Below are positions 18,066 to 27,709 of a DNA stretch of 64,000 bases, one piece after another; position 1 is the first letter of the stretch; each line of letters begins with the position of its first letter. Below the pieces are notes generated by a model, which did not search any database, was not told where the DNA came from, and worked only from the letters and a program-made list of their open reading frames with translations. The stretch covers positions 2,251,200-2,315,199 of the forward strand of contig NZ_SHKR01000011.1 of assembly GCF_004217145.1 (NCBI RefSeq), written 5' to 3'. The DNA is from Kribbella rubisoli. GTDB lineage: Bacteria > Actinomycetota > Actinomycetes > Propionibacteriales > Kribbellaceae. A program made the translations under genes and the position numbers.

Positions 18066-18667
18066 GACGCCACCCGGGTGACCGCGTCCTCGACGATGTA
18101 CTGCGCAACCGCGCCGTCGACCATCTGCTGGGCGATCGCCTCGGTCGGTATTCCGAGATCGACCGTGATGTCGGAGTTGTAGACGTTGAAGAGCATGGTC
18201 GGGCGGAGTTCCAGCGTCAGACCTTTCATGTCGGCCGGGTTGATCTCGAAGACGACCGTGCCGGTCTTCGCGTAGCCGGCGTCCGGGAAGTCGAGCCCGC
18301 TGTGGCTGAGGCCCTCGACCGGCTGGTAAACGCTGCCGCCGTCGGCCTGCAGGGTCGCATTCGTCAGGTCCGGCTTGCGATCGCCGCGGATCGCGTCCCA
18401 CTCGATCGCGACGTAGATGCCGTTGGTCTCCAACGGCTTCTTGCCGTCGCTGTCCGAGCTGTCGAGCACCGAACGGGCGAACTTGATCCGGGTCACCTTC
18501 ACCGTCGATCCGGTGCCTTCGTAGTCGAGCGGTTCGCCGATCGTGCCGTGCACGACCTTGATGTTCTGCTCGTCGTACACCTGATCAGGGGTTGCCAGCC
18601 GGGTCAGTCCGCCGATCAGCACGAACAGCACACCGACGAGGATCGTCGCGGGGCGGTAGAGCTTCAC
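18062..18667 (-). CDS. Small membrane-anchored extracytoplasmic protein (operon gene 2)
   Basis: 201 residues from GTG 18667, which overlaps the upstream stop as GTGA. One membrane segment near residues 7-25 (ATILVGVLFVLIGGLTRLA) is followed by a beta-rich exported domain with VKVTRIKFARSVLD and FEINPADMKGLTLELRP. No cysteines are evident in the exported part. It appears to be a divergent relative of its neighbours by topology rather than by clear sequence identity. Confidence 0.65.
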   Translation of the reverse strand: MKLYRPATILVGVLFVLIGGLTRLATPDQVYDEQNIKVVHGTIGEPLDYEGTGSTVKVTRIKFARSVLDSSDSDGKKPLETNGIYVAIEWDAIRGDRKPDLTNATLQADGGSVYQPVEGLSHSGLDFPDAGYAKTGTVVFEINPADMKGLTLELRPTMLFNVYNSDITVDLGIPTEAIAQQMVDGAVAQYIVEDAVTRVAS

Positions 18668-19302
18668 TTGTTCTCCCCGGCGTCGATGACGACCTTCGGC
18701 GAGAGCCGGACGACCGCGGCCGCGTCCTCGTTGTGCCAGTACGGCTTGTCGTTCGCGCCGAGGGCTTCGTTGTCGGACTCGTAGTGCTCCTGCAGAACGC
18801 CGATCTCGACGACGTCGGCCTTGAAGTCGGGCGCGACCTTGAACGTCATACTGCAACTCTCCGGCGGCAGCCCGTAAACGAGGACCCAGCCGATCTTGTC
18901 GTCGTGGCAGCTGGCGCCGTCCGACTCCACGTTCTCCTCGCCGTGGCCCGGCACGAACAGCATCAGTTGGCTGTCGATGCTGACGCTCTCGTGCTCCTCG
19001 GTGTCGACGTTCTTCGCGTCGAAGTAGACCTTCAGCTTCGACTCGGCCTCGTCGTACTCCGTCTTCGGCGTCTGGACGATCTCGGCCTTGGTGAAGCTGT
19101 ACTCGAAGCGGCCGGCTGTCACCGTGGTCGGCGCGGTCAGGGTCGGGACCGTGCGGCCCTTCTTCTCTTTCCAGCCGCCGGTGGCCAGTACTACCAGGAC
19201 CGCAACCACGACGAGGGCGATCACCAGCAGCCAGATTCGCCGGTGCCGGTGAATCACCCGGTCGGCGATCATCGCATCGATGACCTCGTCGAGACTTTCC
19301 AC
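18664..19302 (-). CDS. Small membrane-anchored extracytoplasmic protein (operon gene 1)
   Basis: 212 residues from GTG 19302 (AGGA eight bases upstream). A cytosolic helix (VESLDEVIDAMIADRVIHRH) precedes a membrane segment at about 24-42. The exported domain carries two cysteines (GASCHDDK and PESCSMTF). It is the first gene of the three-gene operon, which converges on the membrane gene ending at 17518 and diverges from gyrB. No known family was recognised with confidence. Confidence 0.65.
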   Translation of the reverse strand: MESLDEVIDAMIADRVIHRHRRIWLLVIALVVVAVLVVLATGGWKEKKGRTVPTLTAPTTVTAGRFEYSFTKAEIVQTPKTEYDEAESKLKVYFDAKNVDTEEHESVSIDSQLMLFVPGHGEENVESDGASCHDDKIGWVLVYGLPPESCSMTFKVAPDFKADVVEIGVLQEHYESDNEALGANDKPYWHNEDAAAVVRLSPKVVIDAGENK

Positions 19303-19667
19303 GGCAGCGATCCTAAGGGGCCGTGGGTGCGCGCCAGGCACCGCTTGTCCACGGGATGCCGGACCCCGGTCCGGAGCGGCTCAAGCGGTCTGGACCGGTC
19401 GGTGCCGGAACGGTCAGTCGCGAAACGCCCGAAGGCCACTGAGCGGCCGTGAGCGCTTTTCTGACCCCCACCCGCGAGAGGGGACATGGAGATGAGGGAG
19501 AAAAGACGCCCTGATGCGAGTTTCGGGCGGCTGGTGGCAGGTTCTGCTTCGGTCGACAGGTAGAATGGACGACGTAGGGCGAGCCGCGCCTCTACTACCA
19601 CCGTAGAGGGCGGCTCTACTGTGCCGCGATGCCTCGCGAACGCGGGGTCCGAGGAGGACAACCACCG
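19303..19667. other. 365-base region upstream of gyrB
   Basis: Divergent spacer between the anchored-protein operon and gyrB, with no gene. It contains a possible gyrB -10 box TAGAAT at 19561-19566 and the hairpin at 19582-19615. The part from 19420 to 19530 is less GC-rich, with AGATGAGGGAGAAAAG. Confidence 0.5.
19582..19615 (+). promoter_or_regulatory. Hairpin in the gyrB 5' leader
   Basis: AGCCGCGCCTCTAC (19582-19595) pairs with GTAGAGGGCGGCT (19603-19615) across a 7-base loop with one bulged base. It sits about 16 bases after a TAGAAT -10 candidate and 52 bases before GTG 19668, so it would be near the start of the mRNA. It may stabilise the transcript or tune gyrB expression. Confidence 0.5.
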
Positions 19668-21728
19668 GTGACCGACGAGCCGATCGAGATCGACGCCAAC
19701 CAGTCCGCCGACCCCATCGGCATCCCCGCACCCAGCGAGGAACTCCCCGCGATGCTCGACGCGATCCCGTCGAACGTCGTCGAGCGTGAGTACGACGCGA
19801 GCGCGATCCAGGTCCTGGAGGGACTGGACGCGGTCCGCAAGCGCCCGGGTATGTACATCGGGTCCACCGGCGAGCGCGGCCTGCACCATCTCGTCACCGA
19901 GGTGGTCGACAACGCGGTCGACGAGGCGATGGCCGGGTTCGGCGACCGCATCGTCGTCACGCTGCTGGCCGACGGCGGTGTCCGCGTCGAGGACAACGGC
20001 CGCGGTATCCCGGTCGACATCGTCGAGTCCGAGGGCAAGCCGGCCGTCACCGTCGTACTGACCGTTCTGCACGCCGGCGGCAAGTTCGGCGGCGGCGGTT
20101 ACAAGGTGTCCGGCGGTCTGCACGGCGTCGGTGTCTCCGTGGTCAACGCGCTGTCCACCAAGCTCCAGGTCGACGTCAAGCTCAAGGGCAAGCTCTACAC
20201 CCAGACCTTCACCAATGGCGTCCCGGACGCCGACCTGGCCGAGATCGGCACCTCGACCTCGAACGGTACGACGATCACGTTCTGGGCCAGCGAGGACGTC
20301 TTCGAGACCACGACGTACTCCTACGAGACGCTGGCGACCCGCTTCCGCGAGTACGCCTTCCTGAACAAGGGCCTCGAGCTGGTCATCCGGGACGAGCGTC
20401 CGGACCACTTCGACGAGGACGGCAAGCCGCTCGAGCAGTCCTTCCGGTACGACGACGGCCTGGTCGACTACGTGAAGTACCTGACCGGCATCCGCGAGAC
20501 CGTGCACCGCGACGTGATCTCGTTCGAGGCGGCCACCGCGGAGAACACGATGAGCCTCGAGGTCGCGCTGCAGTGGAGCGGATCGTTCCAGGAGTCCGTG
20601 CACACCTTCGCGAACGCGATCAACACCCATGAGGGCGGCACCCACGAGGAAGGCTTCCGGGCCGCGCTGACCTCGCTGGTCAACTCGTTCGGCGAGGACC
20701 AGGGCATGATCAAGAAGAAGGAGGACCGGCTCACCGGTGACGACATCCGGGAGGGCCTGACCGCGATCATCTCGGTCAAGCTCGCCGAGCCGCAGTTCGA
20801 GGGCCAGACCAAGACCAAGCTCGGCAACACCGAGGTCAAGGGTTTCGTCCAGCGCGTCGTCAACGACAAGCTCGGCGCCTGGTTCGAGCAGAACCCGGCC
20901 GAGGGCCGCGAGATCATCCGCAAGGCGTCCGCCGCGGCGAGCGCCCGGATCGCGGCCCGCAAGGCCCGCGACCTGGCCCGCAACCGCAAGGGCCTGCTCG
21001 GCGGCGGCGGTCTGCCGGGCAAGCTGGCCGACTGCCAGTCGACCAACCCCGAGGAGTGCGAGGTCTACATCGTCGAGGGTGACTCGGCCGGTGGCTCCGC
21101 GAAGGGCGGCCGGGACCCGAAGTTCCAGGCCATCCTTCCGATCCGGGGCAAGATCCTGAACGTCGAGAAGGCCCGGATCGACCGAGTGCTGCAGAACAAC
21201 GAAGTGCTGGCGATCATCTCCGCGCTCGGCACCGGTATCCACGAGGACTTCGACGAGGAGAAACTCCGGTACCACAAGATCGTGATCATGGCCGACGCCG
21301 ATGTCGACGGCCAGCACATCCGGACCCTGCTGCTGACGCTGCTGTTCCGGTTCATGCGGCCGCTGATCGAGCGCGGTCACGTGTACGCCGCGCAGCCGCC
21401 GCTGTACAAGATCCGCTGGAGCAACCAGCCGGACGAGCTGGCCTACACCGACCGCGAGCGGGACGGCCTGCTCGAGGCCGGATACGAGGCGGGCAAGAAG
21501 CTGCCCAAGGAGAACCCGATCCAGCGCTACAAGGGTCTGGGCGAGATGAACGCGAACGAGCTGTGGGACACCACCATGGACCCGGCCAACCGCGTGCTGC
21601 TGCAGATCACGCTCGACGACGCGATCCGCGCGGACGAGACGTTCCAGACGCTGATGGGCGACGACATCGAGGCGCGGCGCAGTTTCATCCAGCGCAACGC
21701 CAAGGACGTCCGCTTCCTCGACATCTGA
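19668..21728 (+). CDS. gyrB: DNA gyrase subunit B
   Basis: 686 residues from GTG 19668 (GAGGAGGA upstream). The GHKL ATPase domain has [13 protein letters not shown], then the transducer domain, then the Toprim domain with [14 protein letters not shown] and [16 protein letters not shown], ending in [10 protein letters not shown]. It supplies ATP hydrolysis and metal-dependent cleavage chemistry in the A2B2 gyrase that introduces negative supercoils. gyrA follows after 45 bases. Confidence 0.97.
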   Translation: MTDEPIEIDANQSADPIGIPAPSEELPAMLDAIPSNVVEREYDASAIQVLEGLDAVRKRPGMYIGSTGERGLHHLVTEVVDNAVDEAMAGFGDRIVVTLLADGGVRVEDNGRGIPVDIVESEGKPAVTVVLTVLHAGGKFGGGGYKVSGGLHGVGVSVVNALSTKLQVDVKLKGKLYTQTFTNGVPDADLAEIGTSTSNGTTITFWASEDVFETTTYSYETLATRFREYAFLNKGLELVIRDERPDHFDEDGKPLEQSFRYDDGLVDYVKYLTGIRETVHRDVISFEAATAENTMSLEVALQWSGSFQESVHTFANAINTHEGGTHEEGFRAALTSLVNSFGEDQGMIKKKEDRLTGDDIREGLTAIISVKLAEPQFEGQTKTKLGNTEVKGFVQRVVNDKLGAWFEQNPAEGREIIRKASAAASARIAARKARDLARNRKGLLGGGGLPGKLADCQSTNPEECEVYIVEGDSAGGSAKGGRDPKFQAILPIRGKILNVEKARIDRVLQNNEVLAIISALGTGIHEDFDEEKLRYHKIVIMADADVDGQHIRTLLLTLLFRFMRPLIERGHVYAAQPPLYKIRWSNQPDELAYTDRERDGLLEAGYEAGKKLPKENPIQRYKGLGEMNANELWDTTMDPANRVLLQITLDDAIRADETFQTLMGDDIEARRSFIQRNAKDVRFLDI

Positions 21729-21773
21729 TCTCGCTGCTGCTCACCGACGTACTGATCTGAACGGGACTTTTTC

Positions 21774-24431
21774 ATGACCGAGACCCCCACCTCGCCGGGA
21801 CACGACCGGGTCGAGCCGCTCGACCTGCAGACCGAGATGCAGCAGTCGTACCTCGACTATGCAATGGCCGTGATCGTCGGCCGCGCGCTGCCCGAGGTCC
21901 GCGACGGCCTCAAGCCGGTGCACCGCCGCATCCTCTACGCGATGTACGACGGCGGCTACCGGCCGGACCGTGGCTTCAACAAGTGCTCCCGCGTCGTCGG
22001 TGACGTGATGGGTCAGTACCACCCGCACGGCGACTCGGCGATCTACGACACCCTGGTCCGGCTGGCGCAGCCGTGGGTGATGCGGGCGCCGCTGATCCAG
22101 GGCCAGGGCAACTTCGGTTCTCCCGGCAACGACCCGGCGGCCGCGATGCGGTACACCGAGTGCCGGATGGCGCCGCTGGCGATGGAGATGGTCCGCGACA
22201 TCGACCAGGACACGGTCGACTTCCGGCCCAACTACGACGGCAAGTCGCAGGAGCCGGTGATCCTGCCGGCCCGCTTCCCGAACCTGCTGGTCAACGGCTC
22301 GTCCGGGATCGCGGTCGGTATGGCGACGAACATCCCGCCGCACAACCTGCGCGAGGTCGCGGCCGCGGTCGACTGGGCGCTGGAACACCCGGAGGCGACC
22401 CGGGAGGAACTGCTCGACGCCTGTCTGCAGAACATCAAGGGCCCGGACTTCCCGAACGGCGCGCTGATCGTCGGCTACAAGGGCATCGACGACGCGTACC
22501 GCACCGGCCGTGGCTCGGTCACGATGCGCGCGGTCGTCGACATCGAGGAAGACGCCAAGGGCCGGACCAGCCTGGTCATCACCGAACTGCCGTACATGGT
22601 CAACCCGGACAACCTGGCGCTGAAGATCGCCGAGCTGGTCAACACCGGCAAGATGAACGGCATCGCCGACATCCGCGACGACAGCTCGTCCCGGACCGGT
22701 CAGCGGCTGGTCGTCGTACTGAAGCGTGACGCGCAGCCCCGCGTCGTACTGAACAACCTCTACAAGCACACGCAGCTGCAGGACACCTTCGGCTGCAACA
22801 TGCTCGCGCTCGTGGACGGCGTACCGCGGACGCTGAGTGTGGACCTGTTCATCAAGCACTGGATCGACCACCAGATCGAGGTCATCCAGCGGCGGACCCG
22901 CTTCCGTCTGCGCGAGGCCGAGAAGAACGCGCACATCTACCGCGGGTACGTGAAGGCGCTGGACGCGCTCGACGAGGTCATCGCGCTGATCCGGCGCAGC
23001 CCCGACGTCGAAGAGGCCCGCACCGGCCTGATGCAACTGCTCGACATCGACGAGATCCAGGCACAGGCCATCCTCGACATGCAGCTGCGCCGGCTGGCCG
23101 CCCTGGAGCGGCAGAAGATCATCGAGCGGTTGCAGGAGCTCGAGGCGATCATCGCCGACCTCGAGGACATCCTGGCCAGCCCCGAGCGGCAGCGCACGAT
23201 CGTCAAGGACGAGCTCAGCGAGATCGTCGAGCGGTACGGCGACGAGCGGCGTACCGAGATCATCGCGGCCGACGGCGACCTGTCCGTGCAGGACCTCGTG
23301 CCGGACGAGGAGGTCGTCGTCACGATCTCCCGTGGCGGCTACGCGAAGCGGACCAAGACCGACCTGTATCGGACCCAGAACCGCGGCGGCAAGGGCGTCC
23401 GCGGCGCCGCACTGCGGGCCGAGGACGAGATCAACCACTTCTTCGCCACCACGAACCACCACTGGATGCTGTTCTTCACCACCAAGGGCCGGGTCTACCG
23501 GGCCAAGGTGTGGCAGCTGCCCGAGTCGGCTCGGGACGCCAAGGGTTCGCATGTCGCCGGTCTGCTGTCGTTCCAGCCGGACGAGGAGATCGCGCAGGTT
23601 CTGACGCTGCGCGACTACGACCAGTCCGACTACCTGGTGCTGGCGACCAAGAAGGGCCTGGTCAAGAAGACAGCGCTGCGCGACTACGACTCGGCGCGGC
23701 AGAGCGGCATCATCGCGGTCAACTTCCGCGAGGAGGACGACGAGCTGATCGGCGCCGACCTGGCCACCGCCGAGGACGACCTGCTGCTCGTGTCCCGCAA
23801 GGGTCAGTCGATCCGCTTCACCGCGAACGACGAGCAGTTGCGGCCGATGGGCCGGGCCACCTCCGGCGTCACAGGCATGAAATTCCGCTCCGGCGACGAA
23901 CTGCTGTCGATGTCGGTGATCCGGGCAGGGTCCGAGGAGGACGCGCAGTTCGTCTTCACGGTGACCGACGCCGGGTACGCGAAGCGCTCGCGCGTGTCGG
24001 AGTACCGGCAGCAGGGTCGCGGCGGTCTGGGCATCAAGGCGGTGAAGCTGAACGACGAGCGCGGTTCGCTGGTCGGCGCGATCATCGTCGTCGACGAGGA
24101 CCAGGTGCTGGCGATCAAGGCCAGCGGCCAGGTCGTCCGCAGCCGGGTGGACAGTGTGCCGGTCAAGGGCCGCGACACGATGGGCGTTCGGTTCGCCGGG
24201 GTCGGCGAGTCCGACGCGGTGGTCGCGATCGCCCGGAACACCGATCTGACGGTCGAGGTCGAGGAATCCGAGGCCGCGGAAGAGGGTACTGAGGCAATTG
24301 GTGCCCAGAATGTGGACGGATCGACAACCGAATCCACCTCTGAGAGCGTCCAGAATGATGACGAACGTTCGACGGACGTGGACGGCGCGGCTACCGTCGA
24401 AGACGACGAAGCCGGCCAGGAGGGTGACTGA
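21774..24431 (+). CDS. gyrA: DNA gyrase subunit A
   Basis: 885 residues. The catalytic tyrosine is Tyr127 in [10 protein letters not shown]. The quinolone region reads [17 protein letters not shown] with Ser88 and Asp92, the fluoroquinolone-sensitive residues by comparison with E. coli Ser83/Asp87. The GyrA-box of the C-terminal beta-pinwheel is [10 protein letters not shown]. An acidic tail of about 60 residues ends the protein. The stop shares a base with the next start. Confidence 0.97.
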   Translation: MTETPTSPGHDRVEPLDLQTEMQQSYLDYAMAVIVGRALPEVRDGLKPVHRRILYAMYDGGYRPDRGFNKCSRVVGDVMGQYHPHGDSAIYDTLVRLAQPWVMRAPLIQGQGNFGSPGNDPAAAMRYTECRMAPLAMEMVRDIDQDTVDFRPNYDGKSQEPVILPARFPNLLVNGSSGIAVGMATNIPPHNLREVAAAVDWALEHPEATREELLDACLQNIKGPDFPNGALIVGYKGIDDAYRTGRGSVTMRAVVDIEEDAKGRTSLVITELPYMVNPDNLALKIAELVNTGKMNGIADIRDDSSSRTGQRLVVVLKRDAQPRVVLNNLYKHTQLQDTFGCNMLALVDGVPRTLSVDLFIKHWIDHQIEVIQRRTRFRLREAEKNAHIYRGYVKALDALDEVIALIRRSPDVEEARTGLMQLLDIDEIQAQAILDMQLRRLAALERQKIIERLQELEAIIADLEDILASPERQRTIVKDELSEIVERYGDERRTEIIAADGDLSVQDLVPDEEVVVTISRGGYAKRTKTDLYRTQNRGGKGVRGAALRAEDEINHFFATTNHHWMLFFTTKGRVYRAKVWQLPESARDAKGSHVAGLLSFQPDEEIAQVLTLRDYDQSDYLVLATKKGLVKKTALRDYDSARQSGIIAVNFREEDDELIGADLATAEDDLLLVSRKGQSIRFTANDEQLRPMGRATSGVTGMKFRSGDELLSMSVIRAGSEEDAQFVFTVTDAGYAKRSRVSEYRQQGRGGLGIKAVKLNDERGSLVGAIIVVDEDQVLAIKASGQVVRSRVDSVPVKGRDTMGVRFAGVGESDAVVAIARNTDLTVEVEESEAAEEGTEAIGAQNVDGSTTESTSESVQNDDERSTDVDGAATVEDDEAGQEGD

Positions 24432-25294
24432 TGACCAACCGCGCGAGGCCGACATGGCCTGAAGGTGCGGCCGACAGCTCCAAATCCCAGCGCACTGCGC
24501 CGGGTGGGAAGCCGTCTGCCGCCCCGGCCAACCCGGCCTCCAACGGTCGTTCCAACGGTGTGCCGGGCGGCCAGCCGAGGACTCAGAACGGTCAGCGTCC
24601 GTCCTCGTCCGAGTACCGCCCGCAGCCGCGGCCGGCCACTCCCGGCACCGGCGCGCCGGCACGTCCCCAGCAGCCAGCTCCCAGCACCCCGGGCCGGCCG
24701 GACCCGTGGTCTCCGCCAGGTACGACGCCCCCCGCGGCCGGCTCGCCGTACGAGGGTCCGGCGGCGAAGACCGAGTCTTTCGGTGACCGGGTGAGCGCTG
24801 CGCGTCAGGCGGTGCTCGACAAGGCCGCCGCCGTGACCGCGGCCAAGCCGGACAAGAACGACCGGGAAGAGGCCAGGCAGACGCGGCTCGCCGAGAAGGA
24901 CGCCAAGGCCTCAAGCCGGCCACAGACCCGCAAGGCGCGGCTGCGGATGTCCCGGATCGATCCGTGGTCGGTGATGAAGACGGCGTTCCTGCTGTCGATC
25001 GCCTTCGGCATCGTCACCTGGGTCGCGGTCTTCATCATCTGGTCCGCGATCGGTGCCGCGGGTGTTTTCGACAACATCAACAGCACCGTCCAAGAGGTCC
25101 TGGGTACGCCGACCGCCGAGCCGTTCCGGGTCGAGAACTACATCAACACCGGCAAGGTGATGGGCTTCACGACGCTGCTGGCCTGCGCCGACGTGCTCAT
25201 CATCACGGCGCTCGCGACGCTCGGATCCTTCCTCTACAACATCGCTGCCACGCTGCTCGGCGGCCTCGAAGTCACGCTGGCGTCGGAGGACTGA
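24431..25294 (+). CDS. DUF3566 domain-containing membrane protein
   Basis: 287 residues. About 165 N-terminal residues are Pro/Ala/Ser-rich and probably disordered. The C-terminal DUF3566 domain has two membrane segments near 181-207 and 240-273 (MKTAFLLSIAFGIVTWVAVF and LLACADVLIITALATLGSFL). The gene regularly follows gyrA in actinobacteria; its role is unknown. TGATG links its ATG to the gyrA stop. Confidence 0.88.
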   Translation: MTNRARPTWPEGAADSSKSQRTAPGGKPSAAPANPASNGRSNGVPGGQPRTQNGQRPSSSEYRPQPRPATPGTGAPARPQQPAPSTPGRPDPWSPPGTTPPAAGSPYEGPAAKTESFGDRVSAARQAVLDKAAAVTAAKPDKNDREEARQTRLAEKDAKASSRPQTRKARLRMSRIDPWSVMKTAFLLSIAFGIVTWVAVFIIWSAIGAAGVFDNINSTVQEVLGTPTAEPFRVENYINTGKVMGFTTLLACADVLIITALATLGSFLYNIAATLLGGLEVTLASED

Positions 25295-25298
25295 TTTC

Positions 25299-25329
25299 TC
25301 CGGCCGGGCCCTGGTCGGGCCCGGCCGGA
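25299..25329 (+). terminator. Terminator of the gyrBA-DUF3566 operon
   Basis: A perfect 13-bp stem, TCCGGCCGGGCCC (25299-25311) with GGGCCCGGCCGGA (25317-25329), and a 5-base loop, five bases after the DUF3566 stop. No T-run follows. Confidence 0.7.
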
Positions 25330-25391
25330 ACCGGTTTGGGAGTAGGGCACTTGGTGCGGTAATCTCTCCCGGGTTCGACACCGCAGTACGC

Positions 25392-25465
25392 GGGCCTATA
25401 GCTCAGACGGTTAGAGCGCTGCCCTGATAAGGCAGAGGTCACTGGTTCAAGTCCAGTTAGGCCCA
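25392..25465 (+). tRNA. tRNA-Ile (anticodon GAT)
   Basis: Acceptor stem GGGCCTA (25392-25398) pairs with TAGGCCC (25458-25464). The D-loop is AGCTCAGACGGTTAGAGC, the anticodon stem-loop has GAT at 25426-25428, and the T-arm is CTGGTTCAAGTCCAG. Discriminator A is at 25465; CCA is not encoded. It is paired with tRNA-Ala downstream, as in many actinobacteria. Confidence 0.96.
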
Positions 25466-25520
25466 CCCTCACGTATGTTGAAGTGTTGTTTTTCTTGGCC
25501 CCGATTCCCGAGGAGTCCCA

Positions 25521-25652
25521 GTGCTGAAGAAGCTCCTGCTGGTGCTGCTGGCCGGCATCGGTGGATACTTCGCCTACAAGAAGACCCAGCAGTCCCGCGC
25601 TGACAAGGACCTCTGGGCCGAGGCCGTCGACTCGGTAGCCCCGGGTCGCTGA
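25521..25652 (+). CDS. DLW-39 family small protein
   Basis: A 43-residue protein from GTG 25521, with GAGGAG upstream. It has a short hydrophobic helix (LKKLLLVLLAGIGGYFAY), a basic turn KKTQQSRADKD and the family signature DLWAEAVD. It sits between tRNA-Ile and tRNA-Ala, the position usual for this actinobacterial family. Function unknown; probably membrane-attached. Confidence 0.88.
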   Translation: MLKKLLLVLLAGIGGYFAYKKTQQSRADKDLWAEAVDSVAPGR

Positions 25653-25662
25653 CCACCCTCAC

Positions 25663-25738
25663 GGGGGCGTAGCTCAACTGGCAGAGCACTGCCTTTGCAA
25701 GGCAGGGGTTAGGGGTTCAAGTCCCCTCGTCTCCACCA
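25663..25738 (+). tRNA. tRNA-Ala (anticodon TGC)
   Basis: Acceptor stem GGGGGCG (25663-25669) pairs, with two G-U pairs, to CGTCTCC (25728-25734). The anticodon TGC is at 25696-25698 in the stem TGCCT..AGGCA, the T-arm is AGGGGTTCAAGTCCCCT, and the 3' CCA is encoded (25736-25738). Confidence 0.96.
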
Positions 25739-25769
25739 AACACATCTCCCCGGGCCGTACCCTGGCTCG

Positions 25770-26408
25770 ATGATCTTCGCTCCTGGTCGGTCGATCGCCC
25801 GCCGCGACGTTCACCTGAACGGGATGATCGCCGCGGTGCAGACCACGCGGGTCGTGCGCGACGACGCGGAGGCGCTGCTCACCTGGACTGCGTCCGGATC
25901 GGACTGCATGCTGCGCGGCACCCGGGACGGCGCGTTGATCCGGAAGATGTCGCTGGCGGAGCGCGACCGTACGCCGTCCATGCTCTGGCCGCGGCACTGG
26001 GAAGGCCGGCACGTGCTGATCCGCACCGAACCCGAGGCCGACCATTCGGTGTGGTGGTTCTTCGACCTGGAGATGCGGTTCGAGGGCTGGTACGTGAACC
26101 TGGAGTCCCCGGTACGCCGCTGGTCGGCCGGCACCGACATCCTCGATCACGCGCTCGACATCCTGGTCGCGCCCGATGGCAGCTGGTCGCTGAAAGACGA
26201 GGACGAGCTGGCCGAGCGCATCGATCATCCGGCGTACTGGACGGCAGCCGAGGCAGACCGCATCCGCGCCGCCGGCGAGCGCATCACCGGTGACATCGAG
26301 GCCGGCCGGTTCCCGTTCGACGGCCGGTACACGGATTTCCGTCCCGACCCGTCGTGGGAACCGGCCGACCTGCCCCCGTACTGGGACGGCGAGGTGGCGT
26401 CCCGCTGA
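25770..26408 (+). CDS. DUF402 domain-containing protein
   Basis: 212 residues with the DUF402 pattern: WWFFDLEMRFEGWYVNLESP, then DHALDILVAPDGSWSLKDEDEL and HPAYWTAAEADRIRAAGERI. DUF402 proteins include FomD-like phosphohydrolases; the substrate here is unknown. TACCCT (25758-25763) lies six bases before ATG 25770 and no Shine-Dalgarno is present, so the mRNA is probably leaderless. It converges on the YciI-like gene with only 3 bases between the stops. Confidence 0.8.
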   Translation: MIFAPGRSIARRDVHLNGMIAAVQTTRVVRDDAEALLTWTASGSDCMLRGTRDGALIRKMSLAERDRTPSMLWPRHWEGRHVLIRTEPEADHSVWWFFDLEMRFEGWYVNLESPVRRWSAGTDILDHALDILVAPDGSWSLKDEDELAERIDHPAYWTAAEADRIRAAGERITGDIEAGRFPFDGRYTDFRPDPSWEPADLPPYWDGEVASR

Positions 26409-26411
26409 TCG

Positions 26412-26786
26412 TTAGCCCCGCTTGGCGGCCTCGCGGAGCATCTCGTCGGTCTCGTCGTCGGGCATGAGTTCGCGGACCTCTTGGGCGCAGCGGCAGGCGA
26501 CGGCGATCTTGGCGGCCCACTTCAGCGCTTCCTCGCGGGTGGCCACGTTGACGACGGAGAAGCCGCCGACGACCTCCTTGGTCTCCGGGTAGGGGCCGTC
26601 GGTGATCAACCCGTCCGTGTCCACGATGCTCGCCCGCTGCCGTTCGAGCCCACCGCCGTACACCCACACGCCGGCGTTCACAGCCTCCCGAACCACCTCA
26701 TGCGACGCCTTGCCCACGTCGGGCCAGTCCTCGGCGGGAATGTGGTCCATCGCGCCCTCATTGAACGAGATCAAGTACTCCGTCAT
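26412..26786 (-). CDS. YciI-like (DGPF) family protein
   Basis: 124 residues, MTEYLISFNEGAMDHIP onward, with the DGPYPETKEVVGGFSVVNV motif of the DGPF/YCII group. These ferredoxin-fold proteins are frequently encoded next to ECF sigma factors; none is next to it here. Biochemical role unknown. The frame stays open upstream to 27026, but family similarity begins at ATG 26786. Confidence 0.82.
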   Translation of the reverse strand: MTEYLISFNEGAMDHIPAEDWPDVGKASHEVVREAVNAGVWVYGGGLERQRASIVDTDGLITDGPYPETKEVVGGFSVVNVATREEALKWAAKIAVACRCAQEVRELMPDDETDEMLREAAKRG

Positions 26787-26892
26787 CCCACAACTCCCAT
26801 GTCCCGGCGGCCCAACCGACCACCTCTCGCCTCTTCTACGAACAGCGCCCCCCAAATCCGACGCTATGCCAATAGAAATCCTCACAGCTAGC

Positions 26893-27486
26893 TCAGCGGA
26901 GGTCTGGCAGCCACGGATGCTCGGGATAGCGCGGTGCGATGCGATCGAAAAGCCATCGGCGACGTTCGGCGTCGAGCAGCTCAGCGACATCGGCGAAGTC
27001 GTCATTGTCCTTCGGCCGGCCACCACGAGACTTGAACAGCAGCACGATCTCCGGAGCGAGGTACGGCCAGGCCGTCAGGCGATCTGAGCGTGATCTCGTC
27101 GAGAGGCTTCCGGATAGTGCCGCGGCCCCTGTGGTAGACCCACTGGTCGGCGTCGGACGCGGCGAGCAGGATCTGAAGCGGACAAGGATGCATGCCGTCA
27201 GGAAAGACCAGCGCGTTGGGTCCGGGCGCGAGCTGCTCTCCGGGTGCCCATGGCCGACGGTCACCTGTCTCAGGATTCTGGACCGACGGTCGCGGCCTGG
27301 TGAAGGTCTTGGCGACTTGGTCGAGATCTCGCGCCAGGACCAAAGCGTCAACATCGTCGTGCGGCCGTCGGACCCGATCGGCGAACAGATCGAGCGCCCA
27401 ACCCCCAGCTATCCAGTAGCGACAGGGATAGTCATGGAACAGGCACGCACCGCGCTGAGTGCATCGGATTTGTCGACTGAACTCAA
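26893..27486 (-). pseudogene. Frameshifted nucleotidyltransferase-like gene (two shifts)
   Basis: Reading from TTG 27486 (GAGGAG seven bases upstream), the N-terminal part LSSVDKSDALSAVRAC is in one frame. The core YWIAGGWALDLFADRVRRPHDDVD and ALVLARDLDQV is in another frame, and the C-terminus PYLAPEIVLLFKSRGGRP to HPWLPDLR returns to the first. The shifts fall near 27435 and 27070. The GGWALDLF..RPHDDVD core resembles AadB-type aminoglycoside nucleotidyltransferase-like proteins. As written no full-length protein is made. Either it is a decaying gene or the sequence carries two indel errors. Confidence 0.6.
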
Positions 27487-27531
27487 GAGAGGACTCCTCG
27501 CATGGGATCGATGCGGTGAGCCCCGGGAGGG

Positions 27532-27582
27532 TCAGAGCCGCCGGTTAAACCAGCGAGGCGGCACCGCGCATGAACGACGCAT
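27532..27582 (-). CDS. Possible 16-residue leader peptide
   Basis: ATG 27582 is preceded by GGGGAGG and encodes MRRSCAVPPRWFNRRL, ending 45 bases before the TTG of the broken nucleotidyltransferase. Good ribosome-binding site and spacing, but no known leader family could be assigned. Chance is a real alternative. Confidence 0.25.
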   Translation of the reverse strand: MRRSCAVPPRWFNRRL

Positions 27583-27709
27583 GTGAACCACCTCCCCTTG
27601 TGCTCTGACGCTCGCCGCACCCTAGCGCGACTTTCGGGTGGTGCGCAGTGGGTTGTCGGGCAGCGCGGCGGTGACGATGAACGTCTCCAGCTTTGTCATC
27701 GCGGTCGGG

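Noticed and set aside
19269..21380. 703-residue open frame on the minus strand opposite gyrB
   Set aside because: Antisense shadow of a GC-rich gene: no start context, Asp/Val/Arg/Leu-rich composition, no family resemblance.
21741..24923. 1060-residue open frame on the minus strand opposite gyrA
   Set aside because: Same shadow effect; gyrA is unambiguous and the antisense frame has no recognisable domain.
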